Below, piece after piece: positions 1-12,340 of a stretch of 64,000 bases of DNA. The notes beneath the pieces were generated by a model. It was given only the letters and a program-made list of their open reading frames with translations, did not search any database and was not told the DNA's origin. The translations under genes and the position numbers were made by a program. Each line of letters starts with the position of its first letter. The stretch's first letter is position 1. This DNA is from Przewalskia tangutica (lineage: Eukaryota > Streptophyta > Magnoliopsida > Solanales > Solanaceae), in contig CM056724.1 in the NCBI GenBank assembly GCA_029844215.1, forward strand, positions 81,859,093-81,923,092, read 5' to 3'.

Positions 1-261
1 GGCGAGCATAGATGTGATCATTTCTTTTGTAAGGAGAAGGTGCGAAGGAAGTATATTTTAGACCCCGGAGAGAGGTGTTTGTGGTAATGTTAGAGGTGTT
101 TCCTCGTGGACTTGGATGGAGGTTTTTTTGCGCGGATGTTTCTGTGGCCAGGTGTGGCAGGATTTGTTCTCGTAAGTATAGTAGTAAAGACTATACCAGC
201 GCGCGTTTGTTTTGAGACTTAGAAGGAACATTCGGGACGAATGTTTCTAAGGAGGGGAGAA

Positions 262-3200
262 TGTTATACCCCGTATTTCCAGTGTATGTACGTAAGGACG
301 TACGTAGAAATTTTTTTGAAGCTTAAGTAGGCTTGGCCGATTTTCACTTTGTGCACAACACCCGATTAGAGTCGTGTTTCGATGAAAACGTTACACACCT
401 TTCGTAGGGAAAATTCCGGCTATGTCATTTATATTTTTTGCGGATTTTTCCGAGAGACGAAATATTTTGGGCCAACGGGAGGGTGACACTTGTCACCCTC
501 ATTGGACGGTTTTAGAGGGGGCGGTCAAGGGTGGTTGGCCTTGGCCGATTGGTCCCTTAATTTGGGCCTTGTTTTGTGGCTTGTTTTGTGCCATGTTTGG
601 TGGAGTAGGGTTAGGGTGCACTTGGCTTGATCTAGGCCTTACACTTGCCTTGCACACGGCTTGATCTCGCCATTGGTTGGCCTGGTTTTGCTATAAATAC
701 CCCCTTGGAAGACTTGTTCATCCATTCCTAAATATTTCCAAGTGTTAAATTCCTCCTCCTCCCCTTACAGAGTTCGCCAAGAGCCTCCTCCCCTTGGCCG
801 AGAGCCCTTTCCCCTGGGTGCTAGCCGTGGGGTACCCCTAGCCTAGTTGTTTTCAGATAATACCCCCTCTTGGTAGAAATACTCTCAAAAGTATTTTTAT
901 AATGCCCAAATTACCTTAGCCGTATACCTTGTAGTATTCTAAGGTTATACTTATCTGAAAAGCCCGTAAATACTATTATACTTCCTTCACTACAAAACCG
1001 AAACCCTAAGGAAAATCTCCATAGTTAGTTGGAGTAATAAGTAGAAGTTGGTTAGAACTTAAGGGTTGTTTGGAGCTGGTCTGAGCGCACTGAGTAGAGC
1101 TAAACCTTGCTCGGGATCGACATTTAAACTTGGATAACTATGGGCTTATCGATGTAAATATCTTGTCCTCTATTGTAATTGGAAATTACATGATTGTTAG
1201 ACTATATAGTTGAAGTATACTATATATAGAATCGAGCGTTGTTATCGGCAATGTCTTTTGACTTAAGCCCGAATAATAAGAAACCTTTTCGAAAGAAGAA
1301 TCTTGATTGTAATTACATAGTGTATCAGAGTAGACTTGTGTAGCTTTCTTTGTGTAGTAGTAGAATCGTACACGCCCGGTTAGGCGTGCAAACCCCCTGG
1401 TTGGCTTGGTAGCGGCCTCGATAGAGAGGAGATTTACGTTTGTTGCGGGGAGGTCGCCAATTTTACGTAGAATGTTCTACGAAGGGATCTAAATATTAAT
1501 AAGCGCCTTATGGCCTTATAGGTTGAGTACTACGTGTGGCGCGATCTACCTGGCTTAAGGAGTAGCCGACGGTTGGAAGTACTTGGAGCGTTTTGCTATT
1601 AGTCGATACTCGTCGCGAGGTATGTGAACCTCTTCCTATCTCTTCTAGCATGATATGTGTGAACTATGTAGTACGGTAGACGTACATGTGCTAAATGTAT
1701 TTGATTGGTTTAAAACATAAAGTGTTATAACGGCTTTATGGGAAGTTGGTTATAATAGCTTTATGTTGGTAAGAAAATACTTGTGGTTTTTAAAAGGTAA
1801 CTGATTTGAACTATGACTGGCTTGTTATGTGTTAATAAAGAACTTGAAGTATTTCAAAAGATTTTTGAATCATTTCGAAAGAAGAAGTAATACTTGGTTT
1901 TTGAAAACTTAAGAGTTATACTAGCTTTATGGGAAGTTAGGTATAACGGCTTAAGAATATTTCTTGATTTGGAAATCGAATGTGTATCGACAAACCATTG
2001 CGGCGTTAATAAAAGGAAATGTTTTAACAGATTAAGTATTATTAAAACCAAGAGAAACTTCCATCTGCATAGAAGCTAAGATGAGACAAAATGATATTTC
2101 CTAGATCATGATCATTGTAATAAGATTGTTATAAGCGAGAATATCCTACTCACATATAAGGCTTATGTTTCTCGATAGTTTAAAAGGAGAATTATATTCT
2201 TAAATGAATAAGACTATGAACTACGAAACCTTTCTAAAATAAGAAACGTGAACATTTGAAATTAGGCAAACTTGACGTTTGGATAATAATGTTGTTACTT
2301 GATTTTACAAAGATAAGTGTTTTGATTCACTTCAAAAGATAATCACTCTATTTTCATATACTACGGGTATTGTGTGACTTTTGTAAAGTAACGTATCTTT
2401 AAAAAGTTAATGTATGAAGTACTTTGGGGATAGAAACCGAACATGTTGACACATAGTAGAAAGTACCTTATGTGTGAATAACTTGATTGTATTGGTTTGT
2501 GATAGCCTTGTAATACCTTCGTGTTGATTTGATAAGTAATCATATTAGGATGCTACGTGTGTTAGTATTCGTGATGTTTGTGTAAAGGGTTTTCCTTGAT
2601 TGTGCTTATGTTGTTTAAACGTTAAACCGTTATGTTGGTATTATACCACTCACCGTGTTTCCGGTTAAGCCGCCTCCGACGCGGGTAGACTCGGCGATGC
2701 AGGACCATGATTCGAGAATACCTCATGCGGGTCTCAGGGGCCTACGCGAGCTACGAGAGTTCCGTGTTAGCGCGGCGCCTTTATGGTCATGCGGTCTATG
2801 TGGCCATGCGATCGCGAGTCGGGGCGACGACGCCGGAGTAGCTACCTCGATGCGGGTTATACCTCATGCGGGCCTATGAGATTGGCCTATGCGAGTCGGG
2901 AGTTCGAGGGCTAGACGCGCACATTTGATATTGCGAGCGGCGACCGGCTTTGATCATGCGACGGTCTGCAGACAGATATCATGATACGCTTTATGACCTT
3001 GTTAGTACTGTAGGTGTTAGTAGTCGGCTATGCCTTCGCATTACCTGCATCGCTTTATTTGGACACGTGGACCTGCTTATGTGTATTCCTTGGTGCTTTT
3101 CTATCATCGATCACGGTGAGGAAGGTATTCCACGCATGATTGATGTTGTGGGCGTGAGACCCATTGTTATATTGGAGTGATGACTTGGAGGGCGTGAGTC

Positions 3201-3754
3201 CCTGACTAGACATGACTGCTTATTTATTGTGAACTGTAGTTTGGTTATCATACATGTCTCCTGCTTTCTATAGACTACTATGATTTCATTTACGATCTTC
3301 ATGTTTCACATACTTGGTACTGTTGTCATCGACCTCCTTCGGGGCCGCGTTCATGCCGCAGTAAAGGTACACCGCCGTTGATCCTCGCTCTTAGGGTCAG
3401 TCAGCGTTTGGGAAAGCTCCGTTTCCTCGGAGGCTTATTCGTATAGTCCCCTTGTTGTAGGTGCTTACATTCAGGGTATGACGGCCCCGTCCCGTCGTTG
3501 TTGTCATATCATTCGTAGAGTGTAGCAATCTTGTTGTGGCGTAAATTGTAAGAGGGTTTGTAAAAGGATTAACTGTTCAAATTGTTATTTATATGTACCG
3601 ACGAACTGCTTTTGGTTAGCCTGTCTTCTTATTTCACTGTCTTATTACATTGGTTTCATGTATTGTCTTTATGTTCCGCTGATTACTCTGATGTTGTATC
3701 ACTAGGGTGCCCGGGGTAAGGCACCAGTCACGGGCCCCGGAACGGGTCGTGACA
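262..3754 (+). repeat. 3' LTR of element Z
   Basis: This 3.49-kb LTR starts TGTTATACCCCG and ends GTCGTGACA, the TG...CA form. It is the reverse-orientation counterpart of the 6151-9661 LTR. It holds a TATA box near 692, a 48-bp palindrome at 1908-1955, a conserved GTACGGTAGACGTAC motif near 1671-1686, a GC-rich block of repeated GCGAGGAATACCTCATGCG-type sequence at about 2650-2960, and a conserved 3' block with ATTCAGGGTATG near 3470. Short open frames inside it, such as 2655-2879 and 2950-3180, are not genes: the same sequence recurs as LTR in A. Confidence 0.93.
692..698 (+). promoter_or_regulatory. TATA box of LTR Z
   Basis: TATAAAT about 430 bases into the LTR is followed by CCCCCTTGG and a CTTGTTCATCC stretch, as in the LTRs of A, B and E. 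This is the expected U3/R boundary for RNA polymerase II initiation. The start site is inferred, not seen. Confidence 0.6.
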
Positions 3755-5325
3755 ACAGGGCCCCGCCATACCCCTGAATATACATGAATCTACTACCTCA
3801 GGGAAAAACCGTACCAAGAGATAAGCCTCCGGAGCAAATGGAGCTTTTTCCTAAAAACTGAACCGAGATCCTAAGAGCAAGGATCACCAACCTGGGTACC
3901 TAAAACCTGCGGGCATGAACGCAGCCCCTCGAAGGGGGTCGATAACAAAAATTTAATATGGAACATAAATAACGTCTGAAATGCGATCATAATCAGATAA
4001 AAGAATGACAGGGACAAGTATAAAAATACATACCAGATCCTGCTGTGTCATTACCACTTATGAACTTAATTTCACATCAATATATTTTCCCATTTTCAAT
4101 AAAGGTTATAGCCACATTCTTACGCACATGATTAGGAAAAATCATTAAGTTCATTTCTATGTAACTTACTTATCTTTCATAAGTACATCCGCTTCTTTGG
4201 GAGGGCGCTTTACTACCCTACCCAATGGGACGCGATCAAGGTCACATACCGCCCATACGTATATCGCCCCATTTCGGGACGATAATATCATATAGTGCGC
4301 CCATAAAGGTATCGCGGCCCATTCACGGTCGATAATGTCATATAGTCTGCCCGTAAAGGTGTACTGCCCGGCCCATCTCTGGGTCGATAATGTCATATAG
4401 TCTTCCCGTAAAGGTATACTGCCCGGCCCATCTCTGGGTCGATAATGTAATCTAACTTAACATGGCTCACATTACATTTCGGATTTCCAAGGCCACAATC
4501 AATCCATAATCCTTACAAACTTCAACACATATACATCATGCTAGCAACAAGTATAGCTAACAACAATATAAATAATCTTGTAACATTTTCAAAGAACAAG
4601 ATTATACCTCAACGAATCCTAATCCAACTCCAAATCCGAAGTCGTTCCTTAGCAACCTAGAGCCTCTTCAAGATACTTCAATCCGCTACTTGAGACCCTT
4701 AGAACCACACCAACAACTTTCCTTCAAACTTCCAATCCAAAACCTAGAAATCCACTAGGTTTTCACTTTGCGACTAACCCGAAAACTATCTTTTTCCGAG
4801 ATATTTCTATTGAGATACACTTACTATACCCTCATGAACCTTGCTTTAAAGTGGGAAGATTATTGGACAAGAAACAAAAAATTTTTTCCTTCTTGAATGT
4901 TGAATCCGAGAGCACTCTTGCTCTTCCTTCATGTTTTTGTGAAATTTTACTAAGTGTTAAGCTTGTCATACTACTACTAGTATTATATAGTGTAATGGAG
5001 GGTTAAGATCTAAACAAATGGGTGGTTTGGATGAGGTCTAACAAATATCAAGACTAATGTGGGGTCATTGACTTGGTCAATGTTGTCAAGCTCTACTTGG
5101 AAGACTTAGTCATACAAGACTATGGTCAATGACCATCTTAGCCATGCTATTTTTCGTCCAAGGCACATTAAGGGGGGGTGACACATGTCGCCCTCCCATT
5201 CGTCACAATAATACACTTTCCGACAATTTCATAATTCCGATAAATTTTTACAAGTCTCAAATTTTAGCACTTGTGAGTTCTTACGTACGTTCTTAAAACA
5301 TGTCCTGTAAATACGGGGTGTAACA
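3755..5325 (-). repeat. Left (3') LTR of C, truncated and internally deleted
   Basis: It ends in GGGGTGTAACA and matches the right LTR of C. The first about 235 bases are cut off by insertion Z. A second gap follows the tandem array: at about 4446 the sequence jumps from the array directly to TGTAATCTAACTTAAC, which in the right LTR lies at about 50818, beyond the D insertion. Roughly 1.5 kb of LTR is missing. A reverse TATA-like TATATAAT sits at 4981-4990. Confidence 0.85.
4246..4445 (-). repeat. 55-bp tandem repeat in left LTR of C, about 4 units
   Basis: Units contain GGCCCATCTCTGGGTCGATA followed by a CATATAG(T)CTGCCCGTAAAGG block, about 55 bases apart. The same array has nine to ten units in the right LTR (27175-27705). 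Confidence 0.85.
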
Positions 5326-5361
5326 TTCTTCCCCCCTTAGAAACATTCGTCCCCGAATGTT
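5326..5361 (-). promoter_or_regulatory. Polypurine tract and adjacent hairpin of C
   Basis: Read on the minus strand, 5338-5326 is AAGGGGGGAAGAA, the plus-strand DNA primer next to the 3' LTR. Immediately upstream (5342-5361) lies a perfect 8-bp inverted repeat AACATTCG/CGAATGTT with a 4-nt loop. The 5362-5640 stretch is non-coding 3' UTR and matches the internal 3' end of element F (about 37840-38010) in reverse. Confidence 0.8.
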
Positions 5362-5639
5362 CTTTCGGAAACAAACTTATAATTAGCGACATAGTTTCCT
5401 TTCACAATCCCCACATACCACTAATACCACACATGGCCCTAATAACTCGTACACGCATATCCGTCCATCATAAGCCCAAAAGAGATTATCTTTTCGTACT
5501 TCCAACTCCTTCTAACATATACATAGTCTCAATACAATCTGTTCATGAAACTTAAACATACCACAACTTTATCATGCATAAAAGTTTCTAAAGGGCCAAA
5601 GACATACCTGAAATCATATAGGCGGTTCACAGGACCGCT

Positions 5640-6150
5640 AAAACTGAACTCCACCACGACCTTCTCGCACAGCCGGTGCATGAACATCCCGCCTAGCTAT
5701 TGAAGGCGAAAACCCGAATCGATCCAAGACGGTGTGGTCCCACCAGACCCTCTATAAGGACACTCTCTTAACATATGGCCCAGACGACCACAAGAAAAAC
5801 AAGCACCCGTACCGGCGCGACATACCCCAGAGTGTAACCTACCACACTGGGCGCATTGAGGCAAAAGTGGCCTCGACTGACTGGAACCCCTATCTCCCTG
5901 AGACTCTGAAGCTCTAAAGACCTGACCGCCTCGATTTCGGGTTGTAAAACCTCGCCGGAAAAGCGTGAGGAGCACTCGGTCTTTGGCCGCATCAGACCTA
6001 GTTCTGCCTTGAGGCTGTCCGCCTCAAAATTGCCACGAGACCTGCGTCCCGCCTCTTGGGCTGGCTCGAGTCAACTGATCCTCCTCTCTCTCTATCCTCG
6101 CGCATAGGCCTTCATCCTAGCAATGTCCATACCGGTGAAGAGCCACCCGC
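5640..6150 (-). pseudogene. gag: gag C-terminal fragment of C with zinc knuckle
   Basis: The minus-strand frame 5975-5697 encodes CAQCGRLHSG and then CFSCGRLGHMLREC, a CX2CX4HX4C nucleocapsid knuckle that binds RNA in the retrotransposon particle, preceded by an Arg/Ser/Gln-rich linker. Further upstream (near 6120-6145) a GMDIARM motif typical of these gags is visible. The gag continues at 25535 on the far side of element A. Several stops and frameshifts interrupt it. Downstream no protease follows, unlike in elements E and G, where the knuckle leads into a protease. The frame runs instead into the 3' UTR of C. Confidence 0.75.
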
Positions 6151-9100
6151 CGCCACGACCGAACCTGGCCCGTGATCGTGCCTTACCCCGGGCACCCTAG
6201 TGACACAACATCAGAGTAATCAGCGGAACATAAAACAAGACATGAAAATATTATGAAGTAAGAAACAGTAATCGGAGAAAACTTGCCTTACGACATATAT
6301 ATATAAATCAATTTTTAAAACCGAACAGTTACATCCCATTACAACTCGCCACAACGATTTCTGCACTTCTAAGAATGATACGACAACAATGGCGGGACAG
6401 GGCCCCGCCATACCCCTGAATGTAAATACCTACAACGACAGGGGACTATACCACTGATAAGCCTCCGGAGAAACGGAGCTTCCCATACGCTGAACTGTGA
6501 CCCCGAGAACTAGGATCAACGACTGGTGTACCTCAACCTGCGGCATGAACGCAGCCCCCCGAAGGAGGTCAGTACAACAGGTACCAAGTATGTGAAACAT
6601 GAAGATACTGTAAATGAAATCATAGTAGTCTATAGAAAGCAGGAGACATGTATGATAACCAAACTACAGTTCACAATAAATAAGCAGTCATGTCTAGTCA
6701 GGGACTCACGCCCTCGAAGTCACCACTCCAATATAACAATGGGTCTCACGCCCACAACATCAATCATGCCCGTGGAATACCTTCCTCACTGCCGGCAGTC
6801 AATGATAGAAAAGCACCAAGGAATACACACGAACAACAGGTCCCACCTGTGTCCAAATAAAACAGTACAGGGTAAGTACGAAGGCATAGCCGACTACTAA
6901 CACCCACAGTACTAACAAGGTCATAAACTGTATCATGATATCTGTCTAGACCGTCACATGATCAAAGCCGTCGCCGCCCGCAATATCAAATGTGCGTCTA
7001 GCCTCGAACTCCCGCAGCTCGCATAGGCCAATCTCATAGGCCCGCATGAGGTATAACCTCGCATCGAGGTAGCTACTCCCGCATCGCCCCGACTCGCACC
7101 GCATGGCCACATGCACGCATGACCATAAAGGCCGCACACTAACACGAACTCTCGTAGCTCCGCATAGGCCCCGGACCCGCATGAGGTATTCTCGAATCAT
7201 GGTCCTGCATCGCCGAGTCTACCCCGCACGGAGGCGCTTAACCCCCGGAAACACGGTGAGTGGTATAATACCAACATAACAGTTTATCGTTTAAACAACA
7301 TAAGCACAATCAAGGGAAAACCCCTTTACACAACCATCACAGAATACTATCACACGTAGCATCCTAATATGATTACTTATCAAATCAACACGAAGGTATT
7401 ACAAGGCTATCACAAACCAATACAATCAAGTTATCCACACATAAGGTACTTTCTACTATATGATTAACGAGATCGGGTTTTTATCCCCAAAGTACTTTAT
7501 ACAATATAACTTTAAAGATATGTTACTTTCACAAAAGTCACACAATACCCGTAGTATATAACAATAGAGTGATTATCTTTTGAAGTAAATCAAAACACTT
7601 CTCTTAGTAAAACCAAGTAACAACATTCTTTTTCAAACGTCCAAGTTTGCCTAATTTCAAATGTTCACGTTTCTTATTTTAGAAAGGTTTCGTAGTTCCT
7701 AGCCTTATTTATTTAAGAATATAATTCTCTTTTAAACCATCTGAGAAACATAAGCCTTATATGTGAGTAGGATATTCTTGTTTATAACAATCTTATTACA
7801 GCAGCCATGACCTAGGAAATATCATTTTGTCTCATCTTAGCTTCTATGCAGATGGAAGTTTCTACTGGTTTTAATAATACTTAATCACAAAACATTTCCT
7901 TTTATTAACGCCGCAGTTGGTTTGTCGATACACATTCTCGATTTCCAAATCAAGAAACATTCTTAAGCCGTTATACCTAACTTCCCATAAAGCTAGTATA
8001 ACTCTTAAGTTTTCAAAAACCAAGTATTACTTCAAGTTCTTTATTAACACATAACAAGCCAGTTATAGTTTAAATCAGTTACCTTTTAAAAACCACAAGT
8101 ATTTTCTTACCAACATAAAGCTGTTATAACCAACTTCCCATAAAGCCGTTATAACACTTTATGTTTTAAACCAATCAAATACGTTTAGCACACGTGACGC
8201 TCACCGTACTACATAGTTCACACATATCATGCTAGAAGAGATAGGAAGAGGTTCACATACCTCGCGACGAGTATCGACTAATAGCAAAACGCTCCAAGTA
8301 CTTCCAACCGTCGGCTACTCCTTAAGCCAAGTAGATCGCGCCATACGTAGTACTTCAACCTATAAGGCCACAAGGCGCTTATTAACATTTAGATCTCTTC
8401 GCAGAATATTCTACAGAAAATTCGGCAGCACCTCCCCCCCCCGCAACAGCGTAAATCTCCTCCTCTATCGGGGCCGGCTACCAAGCCAACCAGGGGGGGG
8501 GGTTATACGTCTAATCCGGACGTGCACAATTCTACCTCACGAAAAGCTACACAAGTTCATGTCTGAATACACCCTATGTAATTACGTCAAGATTTTCTTT
8601 CGAAAAGGTTTCTAATTATTCAGGCTTAAGTCGCGAGACATTGCCGTAAGTATTATTCAGGCTTAAGTCCAAAGACATTGCCGATAACAACGTTCAGTTC
8701 TATATATAGTATACTTCAACTATATAGTCTAGCAATCATGTAATTTCCAATTACAATAGAGGGACAAGATATTTACCTCGATAAGCCCATAATTATCCAA
8801 GTATAAAGTCGATCCTGGGCAACGTTTAGCTCCAACTCCGCGCGCTCCAACCCGCTCTAAAACCACCCTTAGAAGTTCTAACCAACTTCTACATACTACT
8901 CCAACTAACCATGGAGATTTTCCTTAGGGTTTCGGTTTGGTGACTGACGGGAAGTATAATAGTATAACTGGGCTTTTGTATAGGTATAACCTTAGAATAC
9001 TACAAGGTATACGGCTAAGGTAATTTGGGCATTATAACAATACTTTTGAGAGTATTTCTACCAAGAGGAGGGTATTTATACGAAAACTACTAGGCTAGGG

Positions 9101-9661
9101 GGGGGGTACCCCACTAGCACCACAAGGAGTGGGGGTGTATACCCTCTACCTACCCCACTGTGGGGAACTCTCGCCATGGAGAGGACTCTGGCTAAGGCCT
9201 CACAAGGGGAGAAAGAGAGCTTTCAAGACTTAGGCAAATTTATGGATGAATTAGTCTTCCAAAGGGTGGTATTTATAGGACAAGCAGGCCAACCAATGGC
9301 CAAGATCTTGCCAAGTGCATAGCAAGTGTAGGGCAAGATCTTGCCAAGGCACACTAGCCAACTAACACAAAATATCCTACCAACCTCGACCACAATGGCC
9401 ATACTTTCGCCACCACTATTACCGCCAAGGTGTTCCAATGAGAGGGTGACAAGTGTCGCCTCTTGTTGGTCCAAATGTTTCGTCTCTAAAAATCCGCAAA
9501 AATTAAAATGACATAGCGGAATTTTCCCTACGAAGCTGTGGAAACGTTTCACAAAAACTACTCTAATCGGGTGTTGTGAACAAAGTTAATTCGCCAAGCC
9601 TATGTAAAAGTTCAAATTTTCTACGCACGCCCCACGCATATACTGGAAATACGGTATAACA
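6151..9661 (-). repeat. Left (3') LTR of A
   Basis: This 3.5-kb LTR is nearly colinear with 12341-15083 plus 24784-25534 and is the reverse of LTR Z. It contains the GC-rich hairpin block at 6391-6409, the repeated GCATGAGGTATAAC-type block at 7000-7240, the 48-bp palindrome at 7962-8009 and a reverse TATA box ATTTATA at 9271-9277. The 128-codon open frame at 8229-8615 is LTR sequence, repeated as a shorter frame at 14403-14624, and not a gene. Confidence 0.92.
9271..9277 (-). promoter_or_regulatory. TATA box of left LTR of A
   Basis: TATAAAT on the minus strand, in the same relative position as in Z. The copy in the right LTR is at 25138-25144. Confidence 0.55.
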
Positions 9662-11400
9662 TTCTCCTCCTTAGAAACATTCGTCCCGAATGTTCCTTCT
9701 AAGTCTCAAAACAAACGCGGCGCCAGATAGTCTTCACTACTATGCTTACGAGAACAATCCCGCCACAAATGGCCACGAAACAATCACGCAAAATACTTAC
9801 ATCCAAGTCCACGAGGAATCACCTAACATCATCACAAACACCTCTCTCGGGTCTAAAATATACTTCCTCCACACTTTTTCCAAACAAAAGAAATGGTCAC
9901 ATCTCGCCGCAATACATGCTCGCTTCTCCCTTTACTCGTCGTGATACCACTTTTGTCACTTTGCCGCGAGGTTCTAGTGTCACTCCGGCGACCTAACAAA
10001 TGGTACCGGGCTGCATGCGATCTCTGATGCTGTCGTACACTCGAACTCTTACCACATTTCGACATCGTCGCTTCCAAAACTCGGGTTACTATCTCTAACG
10101 TGGTCATCATTAATCGGGAACACTCTGGATGGATCTCCGATACTTTCCCGCCATAACAATACGAAAGACCGGACGTATTGACTCTAAGTCGGACGACAAA
10201 AGCTAACATATAGGCAACCCGCCTATTCTTCACATGAACTTAAAGGGCCCAAAGTAACTCTGCTAAGTTCCTCTGTTCTCCAAAACTCGTCACACCCAAC
10301 CCGGTGGTACTTTCAAGAAGACCGACCGTCAACTCGAACTCTAAGCGCCGCCGATTATCCGCACGATTTCTCCGAGCCGCGTAACCTCTTCTAGACAAGC
10401 TTCACCCTATCCACATCCTGCTGAACACGTATGAACCAACTATCTGAACCTTGCCAACGTCGAACCAATCGACCGGCAACTTACACTTCCGCCCCTACAA
10501 GGCGTCACAAGGCGATATCCGAACACTGAAATGGTAGCTATAAAACACTTCCCCAACAGGAGATAACAATCCCCACAACTACCCCTGGAATCCACACACT
10601 GGCCCGAGGGCGAATGCGATTCTGAGACTCACCTGAGTTCTTAACCCTGCCTGGTAAAACTTTTAGAAAACGAAAATAGCCACAACCTGGGCTTCACTGT
10701 CTGACATAAGGTGAAGGTAGGCACCCCGTGCAGCCTTACAACCTTTCTGATAAAACAACACTGCCGAGTGAACGGTCCTGACCGAAGAACACGATGGGCT
10801 GCCCCCATCGGCCCGACTACTGGTCGAACGCATCCACGAACTCGTACGCTGGTTAACTAAACTTGGGCCAAACACCCTTATGACCCTAGCACAAGGCGGG
10901 ACCACCACAAACTGACCCCACCACCAAACATGCCGCGGGTTGACCCGCAACGTGGCCTCAACCCGACCCGGCAACGCGCAAAACGCTAGCTCCCCGAGGG
11001 AAAACTCTCACTAATCACGTTACGAAAACCTAGCGGTCTTCTTAGCTCAACTACCCTCTTTCATTCCACACTACTCAGGGACTTATCCCTCAAACATAAC
11101 TCACGTGCACTATGCACTCCTATAAGGGTCAAACATAAACAATACATCTTTTACTCGAGATGGCCTTACCTCTAAGGTCTCCACGTATAACACTCTAAGG
11201 CTCACACTTTCTCTATCCCCCAATCTTCCCCGGTTACTAACCATGATTTCTAATCACAAATTACCCACTGCTATCAGAACATAGCACTTAAGATATACTC
11301 ATCTCATCATACGTATTAATCTCTAGAGGGTTAAGGATAAACTCAGATTCATCGCCCACTCCCTTAAGTCGTTCTAATCAAACTCGCCTGCAGGCGCATA
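9662..11400 (-). pseudogene. pol: 3' internal region of A: UTR and eroded integrase remnant
   Basis: From the polypurine tract (9662-9674) and hairpin (9676-9694), 9695-9920 is the 3' UTR shared with Z. Around 10150-10560 the minus strand aligns by eye with the region of element B near 18000-18260, which precedes the chromodomain (shared AAGGCG(C/T)...ATCCGAA...TGGTAGCTAT pattern), so this is a C-terminal integrase remnant. From about 10660 to 11400 I see only short broken frames and recognise no domain. RT and RNase H are not detectable, which implies a large internal deletion, heavy erosion, or both. Confidence 0.5.
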
Positions 11401-12135
11401 GCTGGAAGGTGACGACTACCCATCGATCTGAAGGCTAAGTCCTCCTACAAGGACACTCTTTCGACATCAGACCCTGACGGTCGTAGGTAAAACAAGTACT
11501 AACTAAAAGATGACATTCCCCGGGATGACGTCACACCGCGTGAACACCGGGGAAAATCAATCCGCCGGGCCGGAACCTACGTAGCCGTGAATCGGAAGCT
11601 CGAGCTCGACCAACTCCTGCATACCGAACGCCCCGAACCTCGCGAGGACCTTTCAGACCGTGGATGTGCATAATCTAATTCACGGTGAGGCGATCGCCTC
11701 AAAAGTTACTAAAGGACTCGCCGCTCGCCCTCTCTCGCCGCCCTTCGTTAACCCGCCGATCTCTACGTTTCTCGGCCGCGCATAAGCCCGCATACGTGCC
11801 ATGCTCAAGCCTAATCAAGAATTACTGCACAACCTCTCTTAGATAGTCATCAAGACTCGCGGTACATCGGTACACTCTCCGTAGCCAAATCCATATCTAG
11901 TAACAGGTCGCTTTTTGCAATCTATATTCTCTGCTTCCGGCCGTGGAATCAAGGTTCAAATGTCGGGCCGCAGAGGAATCGCCGCCGTGCTAAACTCGGG
12001 CTGTGGTGACGTAGCATAACTTCCCGAACGAAGCACCTAACTCGGTGCTGGTTGGGCTCGAGCCTCGTAACCCTCTCGAACTCTACTCGCAGCCTCGCCG
12101 CCCCGCCTCACGGGCGGGTTGCCTACGCGAGGCAT
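11400..12135 (-). pseudogene. gag: gag remnant of A
   Basis: The likely start codon is the minus-strand ATG at 12135-12133, about 200 bases inside the LTR edge as in B and E; the first residues read MPRVGNPPVRRGG. The region near 11440-11530 corresponds by eye to the zinc-knuckle region of C (5750-5850). Frames are broken repeatedly and CAG/CTG are nearly absent here, so base-calling error cannot be separated from true decay. Confidence 0.5.
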
Positions 12136-12325
12136 AGCGGTAGGGAAAGAAATATGTGAGAGAGTCCAACTTACAACACAGCTCTAAGGCACGATCTCAG
12201 AGTGAGAAGAATAGAAACAAATCCTAAATATCCTATAGCCTCCTGATTATTGGTGTGGTGCACAACACACCGATAATCAAGACTTTCATCTGATACGGTC
12301 AGTAGACACTTTCCGAGGATTAATC

Positions 12326-12336
12326 GCTCGATACCA
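12326..12336 (-). other. Primer-binding site of A (initiator-Met tRNA type)
   Basis: Read on the minus strand, the LTR end is followed by AAAG and TGGTATCGAGC. The intact site in E and F is TGGTATCAGAGC; here CAG is read as CG. The primer site must pair with the tRNA 3' end, so this one-base loss is a telling sign of sequence error. Confidence 0.8.
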
Positions 12337-12340
12337 CTTT

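Larger units (their letters stand above)
1..3754 (+). mobile_element. Element Z: 3' part of a Ty3/gypsy (Tekay-like) retrotransposon
   Basis: Only the last 261 bases of the internal region and the complete 3' LTR are inside the window; the 5' LTR and gag-pol lie to the left. The internal stretch matches, in reverse, the region beside the left LTR of element A (9662-9920), so Z and A belong to one family. Positions 249-261 are a purine-rich polypurine tract and 227-245 a perfect hairpin just upstream of it. Z is inserted in the left LTR of element C: C resumes at 3755, lacking its first roughly 235 bases. The predicted 5-bp duplication ACAGG at 3755-3759 cannot be confirmed because the other end is outside the window. 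The family label Tekay is inferred from LTR length and relatives. Confidence 0.85.

Noticed and set aside
6146..6150. Target-site duplication of A
   Set aside because: CCCGC on the left and GTAAG on the right do not match; both LTR tips are degraded.
8229..8615. 128-codon plus-strand open frame, repeated as a shorter one at 14403-14624
   Set aside because: It is antisense LTR sequence of A; the frame breaks in the second copy and matches no protein family I know.
12326..12336. A novel primer site TGGTATCGAGC specific to A and B
   Set aside because: The same CAG-to-CG change occurs at unrelated places in the same copies, so sequence error is the simpler reading.
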